NCBI GenBank assembly: GCA_002495885.1
Contig: DAHG01000011.1
Span: forward strand, 1-10,363
Length of the DNA stretch: 10,363 nucleotides
Direction of reading: 5' to 3'
From: Methanocellaceae archaeon UBA148
GTDB taxonomy: Archaea; Halobacteriota; UBA148
A program made the position numbers and the translations under genes. Below, in pieces: positions 5,113 through 10,363 of this stretch. The notes below the pieces were generated by a model. It worked only from the letters and a program-made list of their open reading frames with translations. It made no database searches and was not told the DNA's origin. Each line of letters begins with the position of its first letter. Position 1 is the first letter of the stretch.

Positions 5113-7575
5113 TCATTTTCTAAGAGTAAGTCCATCCCCATATGCACGATCTTTGTGAATTCTAAGAAGATACCCGATCTTTCCGCTGTCATTACGGATA
5201 ACAGCGTCAAGCAGCTTCGGGGGCAAATGTCTCTCCAGCTTCCTTAATTCTCCCGCTAAACTCTCGGAAGCTACCTTCTCATCATGCAAAACAAAAGCCC
5301 ATTGCACAAAGAAACTTTCCCACATCTCGCGATCAGGATTTGACTCATTCCGGGCTTTATCGGCATTGGCGAAAGCATCAGGAATATCTACAAACTGCAA
5401 GATGCTATCAATTATCTTGATAACTTCCCTGAAAGATACCAGTTGAGCTCCGGCTTTAATCTCCTTACATTTCTCTAAGGGAACATAACCCCCTGCTTGT
5501 TTCCATGCTTTGACGATTCGAAGCAAGTGGTAGAGCACCTCTGTCCTATGGAGAAGTAGCTCTTCATTTAAGTCAAAACTGAAGTTGTTGGTATTATTTG
5601 GCTCCAATTCTATGAGCACGACACGCCGGGCAGTATCATCTGTAAATACCAGGTGCTTTCCGTTGAAAATTAACATGTAGCCATTCTTTACCCGCACTAA
5701 TTGGCTTCTTCCCAACGGTCTGAGGAGTATTTCATCGATTGTTATCAAAGTATTGTAGTAATCGTCTTCCATCGACGTTTCGTTATCAGCTATGATGAAC
5801 TTCTCTCCAGCCAGGATTGCAGCGTCAATTCGTTTTTTGGTCTCCTCTATTCCAGCGTCGCTCTTTCGCTGTTTGCCAAGAAGGGCTCCTTCATTCCCCT
5901 GCATTATGTAGGCAGGCATGGTGGACAAAGTACTTGCCCCGCTTGCCACGTCCGGCTTTGAAATAGCAAACGCGGGCACTTTCTTGAATAGACGACGAAG
6001 CAAAGCGGTCATAATTAATGCCCATGCATTAGCGTGGGAAGCATCGTCCTTGAAATTGAATCCCGAGAATAGAGCATGATCCACTAACAAAGCACTCTCT
6101 AGACCCATGCTGATTGAGACCTTTTCGGGCAGATTTATCTCCTGGCCTACGTAAAAAATGCCTGTTTCAGCATCAAATCCCGGCGTGCTGCAGATGCTGA
6201 AATCTTTACGAACTATGGGCGCTTTGCTCACTCCTTCAAGCTCTGGAAGACCAGGCCATTGCCCGCGGGCAAGGATAGCGCCTACCAGGTCTCTAGGCGG
6301 ATAGGTGTTAACTCGGTGAGGCTGCTTGGTGCCTGTCACATAGTAGAACCGCACCGCCCTATCTATGATTTCGGGCAAGGCGTCTCTGGTAATTTCTTCA
6401 ATAGTCCCATCTTCTAAAACCCTTACCAGCCTCCCTCTGTAGACAAATAGTTGAGGCTCAAAGGCATTGTCCCATGCCAGGCGACTTATTACAAGATCTA
6501 CATGCTCTCGTAGCCCAATGTCTCCATCTTTCAGCTCACATGCCGAAGGCGGCACTTCATACCCCCGCCGCCGAAGCTCTTCATAGATGGCCTGGCGATG
6601 ACCTTTCAAGCATCCGGGCCCGACTTCGTTACATTCAATAAGCCCCATCGTCAGAGCCAATAGCTCTAAGGGGCCGCCGCCTACCCCGCAACGAAAGCAA
6701 TAGAATACGTTCTTCTTTATATTGACACTAAAATTATGGCCGCTACCAGATCCGTGCAGGGGATGACTACCTATGATCTCCCCTGTGATACTCCTATGAT
6801 CACTCTCGATAGGGTTGGGCATACCTATGTCTTCGATTTTAATCTTATTCACCCAATCCCATTCACCATGTAGAGCGGCGGACTTTGCCGCCTTCTTCTC
6901 TGTCGTCGCTTTGGCTGAGACCTTCTTTTTTTCAAGAAGTTCTATCTTCTTGCCATATTGCACCTTGCCCTCAAAGATCGCCAATATTTCCGCCGCCGTC
7001 ACCTCTTTTATAGGCAAAATGCTCTCTTCCTTCCAGAGCTGAATTCTCACAGTATCCGGCGGCTCGATTTCCCTGAACCTCGATGAGGGCCCCACACATT
7101 GCGCGCCAAACCATTGCATCTCTCCTAGATGCATGTACCCCTGGGACTCCCTGCCATTGCTTACGTAGCTCTCAGTCTTAACCAGATCATACATTATCCG
7201 CTTTTTATCAAAGTCCTTGCAGATATAGTAAAAATGCAATCCACCTGAGCGGGTTCTCACTGTATAGGTAGTTGGTAGCTTCTCCAAAATCCCCAATTCT
7301 TGCATCCGGGGTTCGTTGTCTATGTCGATTATCAACAAGCCGCCGTGGCCTGTAGCCACTCCATAGTTCCCGCCTTTGGCAATCCATCGCTGTAAGTCTC
7401 CTGAGGCATAGGGATAGTTCGATGTCTTGCTCCACCCTATCTCAAATGCCTTCTTTTCGAAGGGTTTCAACTTGACAAATCTAAACTCCGGCCTCTGAAG
7501 CATCTCAGGAATAGCTATCGGCGGGCATTGCTTGAGATATTCTTCCGTAAGGGCGGTTATCTGCTTAGAATCCAT
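5113..7575 (-). CDS. Bifunctional primase-polymerase with zinc knuckle and SF3/D5-like ATPase (replication protein)
   Basis: From the ATG at 7575 this has 820 residues. The archaeo-eukaryotic primase domain (about 20-185) shows motif I LLIIDIDN (D84-x-D86), motif II SGGLHFYY (110-117) and motif III as GEMQWFGAQCVGPSS. A CHC2-like zinc knuckle follows: HPLH (271-274) ... YCFRCGVGGG with C293 and C296, His replacing the first Cys. A linker (375-475, with SKAPIVRKDFSICSTPGFDAETG) precedes an SF3/D5-type ATPase: altered Walker A VASGAST (543-549) without lysine, Walker B FIIADN (593-598), motif C IFNGK and ARR (649-651). It probably primes and copies element DNA from the adjacent iterons. GGTGATC at 7578-7584 (minus) and CATAAAC at 7594-7600 favour ATG 7575 over TTG 7590. 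The stop at 5113 seems premature: the winged-helix tail continues in another frame to 4965 (see findings). Confidence 0.88.
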   Translation of the reverse strand: MDSKQITALTEEYLKQCPPIAIPEMLQRPEFRFVKLKPFEKKAFEIGWSKTSNYPYASGDLQRWIAKGGNYGVATGHGGLLIIDIDNEPRMQELGILEKLPTTYTVRTRSGGLHFYYICKDFDKKRIMYDLVKTESYVSNGRESQGYMHLGEMQWFGAQCVGPSSRFREIEPPDTVRIQLWKEESILPIKEVTAAEILAIFEGKVQYGKKIELLEKKKVSAKATTEKKAAKSAALHGEWDWVNKIKIEDIGMPNPIESDHRSITGEIIGSHPLHGSGSGHNFSVNIKKNVFYCFRCGVGGGPLELLALTMGLIECNEVGPGCLKGHRQAIYEELRRRGYEVPPSACELKDGDIGLREHVDLVISRLAWDNAFEPQLFVYRGRLVRVLEDGTIEEITRDALPEIIDRAVRFYYVTGTKQPHRVNTYPPRDLVGAILARGQWPGLPELEGVSKAPIVRKDFSICSTPGFDAETGIFYVGQEINLPEKVSISMGLESALLVDHALFSGFNFKDDASHANAWALIMTALLRRLFKKVPAFAISKPDVASGASTLSTMPAYIMQGNEGALLGKQRKSDAGIEETKKRIDAAILAGEKFIIADNETSMEDDYYNTLITIDEILLRPLGRSQLVRVKNGYMLIFNGKHLVFTDDTARRVVLIELEPNNTNNFSFDLNEELLLHRTEVLYHLLRIVKAWKQAGGYVPLEKCKEIKAGAQLVSFREVIKIIDSILQFVDIPDAFANADKARNESNPDREMWESFFVQWAFVLHDEKVASESLAGELRKLERHLPPKLLDAVIRNDSGKIGYLLRIHKDRAYGDGLTLRK

Positions 7576-7593
7576 CAGATCACCGCGCAAAAT

Positions 7594-7600
7594 GTTTATG
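7594..7600 (-). promoter_or_regulatory. TATA-like box before the replication gene
   Basis: The minus strand reads CATAAAC about 22 bases before the ATG at 7575, inside the short gap after the RHH gene. It may give the replication gene its own transcript beside read-through from the RHH promoter. The overlapping GGTGATC ribosome site at 7578-7584 suggests translation from the longer mRNA as well. Confidence 0.35.
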
Positions 7601-7623
7601 TATCTTCGGCGTGTAAATCATCA

Positions 7624-7950
7624 CTAATCACAACCAAACACTCCAGTAGAGGAGGTGTTCAGGGCGGCGAACGTGTCATTGGCTCCAACTTTTGAAGGCG
7701 TGCCGCCTTTCTTCTTTTCACGAATTTGAATTCCTGTATTTCTCAAATATCGCTTATCAAGGGCACCGTTATTGTTCCGCTTTGTTTCGGGCCCTTCCAA
7801 TTCGAAAGAACCTTGCTGGTATTCGTCTAAACCTTTTAAACAGAGTTGTCGCGTGACATCAGCAAGGCTGAGACCGGTTTTAAGGCTGATGGAATCTATC
7901 TCTTCTAATAGCCCTTCCGTCGGTCTGAAGTTTAAATAAGCTCGTGTCAT
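7624..7950 (-). CDS. Ribbon-helix-helix (CopG/Arc-type) regulator
   Basis: The 108-residue protein starts with a ribbon-helix-helix fold: strand RAYLNFRP (3-10), helix A (EGLLEEIDSISLKTG) and helix B (SLADVTRQLCLKGLDEY). RHH proteins bind DNA as dimers through the paired strands and often repress plasmid replication or toxin genes. The rest (about 46-108) is basic and polar (REKKKGGTPSKVGAND), with no recognised domain. The stop is 48 bases before the replication gene start, so the pair is probably one operon, as with CopG and Rep in small plasmids. The start at ATG 7950 is chosen over GTG 7983 because the fold begins there and GGTGG at 7960-7964 (minus) can serve as ribosome site. A palindrome at 7970-7985 next to its TATA box suggests autoregulation, which is inference. 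Confidence 0.75.
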   Translation of the reverse strand: MTRAYLNFRPTEGLLEEIDSISLKTGLSLADVTRQLCLKGLDEYQQGSFELEGPETKRNNNGALDKRYLRNTGIQIREKKKGGTPSKVGANDTFAALNTSSTGVFGCD

Positions 7951-7969
7951 ATTTTTGACTCCACCTATA

Positions 7970-7985
7970 ACGTGAATATCCACGT
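7970..7985. promoter_or_regulatory. Palindrome ACGTG-N6-CACGT, candidate RHH operator
   Basis: ACGTGAATATCCACGT is a 5-base perfect inverted repeat with a 6-base centre, flanked by further TATA sequence. It lies between the TATA-like box at 7983-7992 (minus) and the RHH start codon, where bound protein would block transcription. RHH repressors typically bind short symmetric sites beside their own promoters. Confidence 0.5.
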
Positions 7986-7992
7986 ATATATC
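7983..7992 (-). promoter_or_regulatory. TATA box of the RHH/replication operon
   Basis: The minus strand reads AGATATATAC here, predicting a start near 7963 and a leader of about 13 bases that contains the GGTGG ribosome site. It overlaps the palindrome at 7970-7985. Confidence 0.5.
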
Positions 7993-8050
7993 TTTTTCTC
8001 ATAAAGATTACAAAATGTTGCTATTTGGCCAGGAAAAAACTAAATTAGAA

Positions 8051-8098
8051 CTATAGCGTCCTATAGCAATAAACCACAATGAGGTATTCAACCACAAT
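8051..8098 (+). repeat. Paired direct repeats upstream of the 8131 gene
   Basis: CTATAGC occurs at 8051-8057 and 8061-8067, one helical turn apart, and AACCACAAT at 8072-8080 and 8090-8098. They sit between the divergent RHH and 8131 promoters. The word CCTATAGCA at 8060-8068 recurs at 4616-4624 in the candidate origin, and the match continues loosely to the AAA..ACA that follows, so one protein may bind both places. Confidence 0.45.
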
Positions 8099-8106
8099 TT
8101 ATTTTA
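8098..8106 (+). promoter_or_regulatory. TATA-like box for the small gene at 8131
   Basis: TTTATTTTA lies about 29 bases before the ATG at 8131 (centre to start), which fits a leaderless or nearly leaderless mRNA. No ribosome site precedes the ATG. Confidence 0.4.
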
Positions 8107-8130
8107 GCTATCGAATCTATTCTCAATCGA

Positions 8131-8307
8131 ATGCCAGAACGCACGAGGAATCTTTTAGAAATCAAAAAAATAGGCCCGATCTGCCCTCTTCTTAATGAGG
8201 GTGAACAGCTACCACTGGGCTTAACCGATGAGCAGAGGCTCTATCTGACTGATGGCAGGCTGGCGAAAGATTATTCGATGGGAATCAGGATCGTCAAAGC
8301 TCCCTAA
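8131..8307 (+). CDS. Small hypothetical protein (58 aa)
   Basis: The ORF encodes 58 residues starting MPERTRNLLEIKKIGPICPL and ending GIRIVKAP. Composition is ordinary for a soluble protein, with a helical start, a hydrophobic middle (IGPICPLLNEG) and LTDEQRLYLTDGRLAKD in the second half. I recognise no family. It is supported by a TATA-like box at the right distance and by a second small ORF with its own ribosome site just after its stop, so the two could form a mini-operon divergent from the RHH/replication operon. Small genes in this position are often regulators or anti-host factors, but nothing in the sequence shows that here. Confidence 0.5.
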   Translation: MPERTRNLLEIKKIGPICPLLNEGEQLPLGLTDEQRLYLTDGRLAKDYSMGIRIVKAP

Positions 8308-8323
8308 GTGTGAGGTAATCCCA

Positions 8324-8440
8324 TTGACAGAATCTAAACAAGATATTTTCGTTCTTCTCCTGCCTGACGGCGAAGAAGAATTCAGTCCTTTGGAAAATGG
8401 CAAGAAGGCTTTTGGACAGGCCTTCGGGATTGCGCCTTAA
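8324..8440 (+). CDS. Very small hypothetical protein (38 aa, TTG start)
   Basis: The frame encodes a compact acidic peptide (ESKQDIFVLLLPDGEEEFSP, then LENGKKAFGQAFGIAP). The likely start is TTG at 8324, 16 bases after the previous stop, because GAGGT at 8312-8316 is a good ribosome site seven bases upstream. An ATG at 8252 in the same frame would give 62 residues but would overlap the preceding gene by 56 bases and has no ribosome site. It converges with and overlaps the end of the minus-strand HTH gene (8382-8654) by 59 bases, which makes one of the two ends less certain. Function unknown. Confidence 0.35.
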   Translation: MTESKQDIFVLLLPDGEEEFSPLENGKKAFGQAFGIAP

Positions 8441-8654
8441 CCTTTTTTCCAAGAGGAGGCAATTGCCCTCTTCGCCTCAACTCTTGAATGAGTCTTATAG
8501 CGTGCTGAGTTTGCCATGCATCCTTCGGGGCAGGCCGTTTGTACCCCATTCTGTCAAGTTCATCAGCTATTTTTCTTGCAGTCCATCCAGCTAAACGCAA
8601 TTCCTTAACAGTCATAAGTATATTTTCAAGATCATTATGGCATAAGACCGGCAT
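8382..8654 (-). CDS. Small HTH (recombinase-like) protein
   Basis: This 90-residue protein is essentially one helix-turn-helix: helix LENILMTVKELRLAG, helix WTARKIADELDRMGY, the turn KRPAPKDAW and recognition helix TQHAIRLIQELRRRG, then a basic tail (GKKVKAQSRRPVQK). This is the same plan as the N-terminus of the protein at 3127-3747 ('AARALNDQGYRSPEG' there, 'ARKIADELDRMGYKRPAP' here) and resembles recombinase HTH accessory domains without the catalytic part. It probably binds DNA. The ATG at 8654 is preferred because GGGTG lies eight bases upstream and a TTTAAATAA box at about 8689-8697 would start transcription just before it; ATG 8675 would add seven residues. Its 3' end overlaps the plus-strand ORF ending at 8440. 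Confidence 0.65.
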   Translation of the reverse strand: MPVLCHNDLENILMTVKELRLAGWTARKIADELDRMGYKRPAPKDAWQTQHAIRLIQELRRRGQLPPLGKKVKAQSRRPVQKPSCHFPKD

Positions 8655-8718
8655 TTTATAGCACCCGAAGATCATATCGAGCGCAAATTATTTAAATTAT
8701 GAGGTTGCTGTACTCATC

Positions 8719-8805
8719 ATTAATTTAGTGTCTTTCATGAAAAGGGGAGGTCCGATTTCAGCCTCCCCGCCTCTCTTGAGGGCGGCTTTCCCTTCCCGCC
8801 CTCTA
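8719..8805 (+). ncRNA. Putative small RNA with two strong hairpins
   Basis: TTAATTTAG near 8719-8728 resembles a TATA box and predicts a start near 8745, exactly where two strong GC-rich hairpins begin. GGGGAGG (8744-8750) pairs with CCTCCCC (8762-8768) around 11 bases, and GAGGGCGG (8778-8785) pairs perfectly with CCGCCCTC (8796-8803) around 10 bases. The region 8676-8921 has no credible protein gene; a 50-codon ORF from 8738 has unlikely composition and only reads through the hairpins. The purine-rich GGGGAGG arm resembles a ribosome site and could be sequestered by the hairpin. Alternatively these are terminators for minus-strand transcripts. Confidence 0.35.
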
Positions 8806-8921
8806 CACAATCTTCAACTCTCAGACAGCCCGATCAGTTCGATTCTTTGGAGCAAAGCAGCATCAGACAGACATTATCGAAAATCATAAGCAAAATGTCA
8901 TAGGACTATATTATATCATAA

Positions 8922-9251
8922 TCAGATAATTATTCTTATAAATTCAGCTGCAATAGCGATGATTACGGGGCCCCATTCCTTGATGAACTCCTTTAATTCA
9001 TCTTGCCATAAATCCCCATCACACTCTTTATCATTTCTTTTACAATAATCACAATACGTGCGCAAAAAAGCCAAATATGTCGTATAAATTTCTAACTCAC
9101 ATGGATTCAGAAGAGATGTGACCGAGAAGGGATAGCCATCATAGCTTTCGGTTGCAAAGTCCCGAATTTTAGATTCAAATGAATCATAGCAGTAAATAAG
9201 CTCGGGTCTCATATGCTCGATAACTAATCTACATCCATCCAGATTGATCAT
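8922..9251 (-). CDS. Small hypothetical protein with hydrophobic C-terminus
   Basis: The 109-residue protein contains six cysteines, including CDYCKRNDKEC near residues 67-77, which could bind a metal or form disulfides, and ends in a hydrophobic helix (GPVIIAIAAEFIRIII). That tail is long enough to enter or lie on a membrane, but it is too short and charged for a confident membrane call. I do not recognise a family. TATAAATATC at 9291-9300 (minus) and GGGGA about nine bases before the ATG support transcription with a short leader and the start at 9251; an internal ATG (MRPELIY) is less likely. It is divergent from the winged-helix gene at 9484, and both promoters lie within 9290-9385. AT-rich codon use sets it apart from the primase gene, hinting at separate origin. 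Confidence 0.6.
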   Translation of the reverse strand: MINLDGCRLVIEHMRPELIYCYDSFESKIRDFATESYDGYPFSVTSLLNPCELEIYTTYLAFLRTYCDYCKRNDKECDGDLWQDELKEFIKEWGPVIIAIAAEFIRIII

Positions 9252-9332
9252 TTACAATTGTCCCCTGCCTTCCACACGATCGCACACAAAGATATTTATA
9301 CATTGACTTTCTTAGTTCCGGAAGGTTGGTAA

Positions 9333-9384
9333 TACCGAAATTAAAAAATTCGGTAATATTGAAACACCGAAATGTATAAATCGG
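9333..9384. promoter_or_regulatory. CCGAA-type repeats around a TATA box (candidate operator)
   Basis: TACCGAA (9333-9339) and TTCGGTA (9349-9355) form an inverted repeat, followed by CACCGAAA (9366-9373) and TCGG (9381-9384), which pair again across the TATA-like GTATAAAT at 9374-9381. The repeated half-site lies in the intergenic region shared with the minus-strand gene at 9251 and upstream of the winged-helix regulator at 9484, which is the obvious candidate to bind it. Confidence 0.5.
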
Positions 9385-9425
9385 ATAGCATAAGAAAAAG
9401 AACAAGTTAAAAAACTTGGGTGGTG

Positions 9426-9512
9426 ATGGAAGATAACAGGCGATACGGCTGGTATAGATGGAGACTTCAAATCATCATACCTAATGGGAAAGGTCTCATC
9501 AGATTTATATAA
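9426..9512 (+). CDS. Possible 28-codon leader ORF
   Basis: ATG at 9426 directly follows GGGTGGTG, the best ribosome site in this part of the window. The frame runs 28 codons (MEDNRRYGWYRWRLQIIIPN, then a short basic end) to TAA at 9510-9512, overlapping the start of the winged-helix gene at 9484 in a different frame. It contains several aromatic and arginine codons (RYGWYRWR). It may be a leader peptide that couples translation of the regulator, since the regulator itself has no ribosome site. It could also be chance, with the regulator read from its own leaderless mRNA. Confidence 0.3.
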   Translation: MEDNRRYGWYRWRLQIIIPNGKGLIRFI

Positions 9513-9798
9513 AGGATTTAGACGTTTAGGGCATCCTTCATCCGCATTGATCGTAGGCGTATTATATACACACGGAGAAATGAGATTAGGTGCTATCAGA
9601 GAAAAAACACGTTTATCGGATAGCGGACTAACCCATGCCTTAAAAGATCTAGAAGAGGCTCACCTTGTGCTGAAAAGTGGGTCCCCCGGCGCATATGCTT
9701 ATAACCTTACCAAGCTTGGTGCTCTATTACATGAAACAGCCGCCAAGCTAAATGCGATCACGAAACAAACTCTTGCCAATGAACCACTAGATCAGTGA
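9484..9798 (+). CDS. Winged-helix transcription regulator (MarR/ArsR-like)
   Basis: The 104-residue protein is a single winged-helix domain: helix PSSALIVGVLYTHGEMRLGA, helix-turn-helix AIREKTRLSDSGLTHALKDLEEA with the recognition helix around DSGLTHALKDL, a wing HLVLKSGSPGAYAYNLTKLG, and a final helix ALLHETAAKLNAITKQ that probably dimerises. This is the MarR/ArsR architecture; no metal-binding cysteines are present, so metal sensing of ArsR type is unlikely. The ATG lacks a ribosome site. Translation may depend on the 28-codon ORF that overlaps its start, or on a leaderless transcript from GGTATAGA near 9451-9458. CCGAA-type repeats at 9333-9384 are a likely self-operator (inference). A T-run follows its stop. 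Confidence 0.75.
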   Translation: MGKVSSDLYKGFRRLGHPSSALIVGVLYTHGEMRLGAIREKTRLSDSGLTHALKDLEEAHLVLKSGSPGAYAYNLTKLGALLHETAAKLNAITKQTLANEPLDQ

Positions 9799-9814
9799 CC
9801 TCTCCTATCTTCTC

Positions 9815-9822
9815 TTTTTTAT
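9815..9822 (+). terminator. T-run after the winged-helix gene
   Basis: Six T residues at 9815-9820, within a pyrimidine-rich stretch starting just after the stop codon at 9796-9798, make a plausible archaeal terminator. There is no strong hairpin. Confidence 0.4.
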
Positions 9823-9824
9823 AA

Positions 9825-9948
9825 CGAATTGTTATTTTAAGTTTTAAGGGCATGTTGCATATGGCAACGGTCTGAAGGGAATATCTATCCGGCCAAAGAA
9901 ATAATATCGAATTGCTATTATAATAGAATCTAGACCGAATCGCTATTA
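9825..9948 (+). repeat. CGAATYGCTATTA repeats
   Basis: CGAATTGTTATT (9825-9836), CGAATTGCTATTA (9908-9920) and CGAATCGCTATTA (9936-9948) are copies of one word, the last two 28 bases apart. The perfect palindrome CTATTATAATAG (9915-9926) overlaps the middle copy. The stretch 9823-10031 holds no gene that I can support; the repeats may be binding sites or part of an element boundary. Confidence 0.5.
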
Positions 9949-10070
9949 GCAGGTCAACTAAAGCAAGCAGCAAGCATTATTATCCTGCTCGGACCGACAG
10001 AAATTAAATCAAATCTTTTTCAAACTCCAACTTATAGGCTTAGGGCTATTCTCCTTCCAGACCGTTGCCA
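9862..10070. repeat. 13-base inverted repeat TGGCAACGGTCTG
   Basis: TGGCAACGGTCTG at 9862-9874 is repeated exactly in the opposite orientation at 10058-10070, and the similarity continues loosely beyond it (AAGGGAATAT against GAAGGAGAATAG). The right copy lies inside the coding end of the minus-strand gene (codons for WQRSG), the left copy in non-coding DNA, so the left one looks like an inverted fragment of that gene end. Confidence 0.6.
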
Positions 10071-10363
10071 AAGGTCACAATGAGGAGTATCCTGCAGCTC
10101 ATCAACTCTCGCAGTTAATCTGGTGGTCTGACGGCCATCATTGGGCCTATGGCCGCACCTCAGAGCAGGCCAAAGGACCTCAGCTCTCCTCATGGCCCGT
10201 ATGGTCTCCTTCCTGCTGACAGGCTCTCCTCCGGCTCCTGAGAATAGGATTCTGGCTTGCTGGCTGTCTATGCCTATCTCCTTCCTCCCTGGTGCATCCT
10301 GGATCGTGACCTTGATGTAATCGATGATCTGGATTGCCCGGGCCTGGATCTTTGAGCAGACCT
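10032..10363 (-). CDS. Unrecognised protein, C-terminal part (5' end outside window)
   Basis: The minus strand is open from the window edge to TAA at 10032-10034, giving 109 complete residues of a protein whose start lies beyond 10363. The visible part runs QARAIQIIDYIKVTIQDAP, then DSQQARILFSGAGGEPVSRK, ETIRAMRRAEVLWPAL, CGHRPNDGRQTTRLTARVDE and a basic end. The alternation of short helices with VSRKETIRAMRRA looks like a helix-turn-helix, so a DNA-binding C-terminus is possible but not secure; I recognise no family. Codon use is richer in G and C than the neighbouring 9300-10000 region, so this may be where host DNA or a different module begins. A 13-base piece of its 3' end is repeated in inverted orientation at 9862-9874. 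Confidence 0.55.
   Translation of the reverse strand, partial: VCSKIQARAIQIIDYIKVTIQDAPGRKEIGIDSQQARILFSGAGGEPVSRKETIRAMRRAEVLWPALRCGHRPNDGRQTTRLTARVDELQDTPHCDLWQRSGRRIALSL

Noticed and set aside
7208..7435. Minus-strand ORF inside the primase domain
   Set aside because: It is an out-of-frame shadow of the primase motifs.
8738..8890. Plus-strand ORF of about 50 codons starting at 8738
   Set aside because: It runs through both hairpins, has Ser/Pro/Arg-biased composition and no ribosome site or correctly spaced TATA box.
1..10363. tRNA genes or attachment sites within tRNA ends
   Set aside because: I found no GGTTCRAAT-type T-arm with a matching acceptor stem by eye; a tRNA scan would settle it.

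Overview
The window looks archaeal. Many genes have an A/T-rich TATA-type box about 22-27 bases before the start codon with little or no leader, as in leaderless archaeal transcripts, and the others have GGTG or GAGG ribosome sites that match an archaeal 16S tail. The replication protein (primase-polymerase, then an HPLH...CFRC zinc knuckle, then an SF3/D5-like ATPase) is of the type carried by plasmids and integrated elements of methanogenic and methane-oxidising archaea. A Methanosarcinales-type host (Methanothrix, Methanosarcina or Methanoperedens relatives) is my best inference and is not proven. No rRNA, tRNA, CRISPR array, transposase or core metabolic gene is visible, so I read the window as an accessory element: a plasmid, or an integrated plasmid or virus.

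Layout. 1-227: end of a winged-helix protein. 258-929 (minus): a cysteine-rich protein ending in a CxxCxH...CxAFPxGIP domain. 930-1012: divergent promoters around a large dyad. 1013-3083 (plus): a compact three-gene operon ending in a DUF5131 (phage Gp37/Gp68-type) radical-SAM-like protein. 3127-3747 (minus): an HTH protein with an acidic helical tail. 3844-4480: no credible protein gene, but promoter-like boxes and a run of hairpins suggesting one or two structured RNAs. 4480-5040: an AT-rich iteron region with nested inverted repeats, the best candidate replication origin. 5113-7575 (minus): the primase-polymerase/ATPase. 7624-7950 (minus): a ribbon-helix-helix protein just upstream of it, with a palindrome at its promoter. 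8131-8440 (plus): two small ORFs. 8382-8654 (minus): a second HTH protein. 8719-8805: a promoter-like box and two strong hairpins, possibly a small RNA. 8922-9251 (minus): a small unknown protein. 9333-9798 (plus): a winged-helix regulator preceded by CCGAA-type repeats and a 28-codon ORF. 10032-10363 (minus): the end of an unrecognised gene.

How it may work. The RHH protein, the primase-polymerase and the iteron region form a replication module: the RHH protein probably represses its own promoter and the replication gene, CopG-style, and the replication protein acts at the iterons just beyond its own 3' end. Two details need checking. The ATPase part lacks the Walker A lysine. Its C-terminal winged-helix-like end appears to continue in another frame past the annotated stop, as if one base were extra in an A-run. 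The putative RNA beside the iterons is the least explained element in the window.
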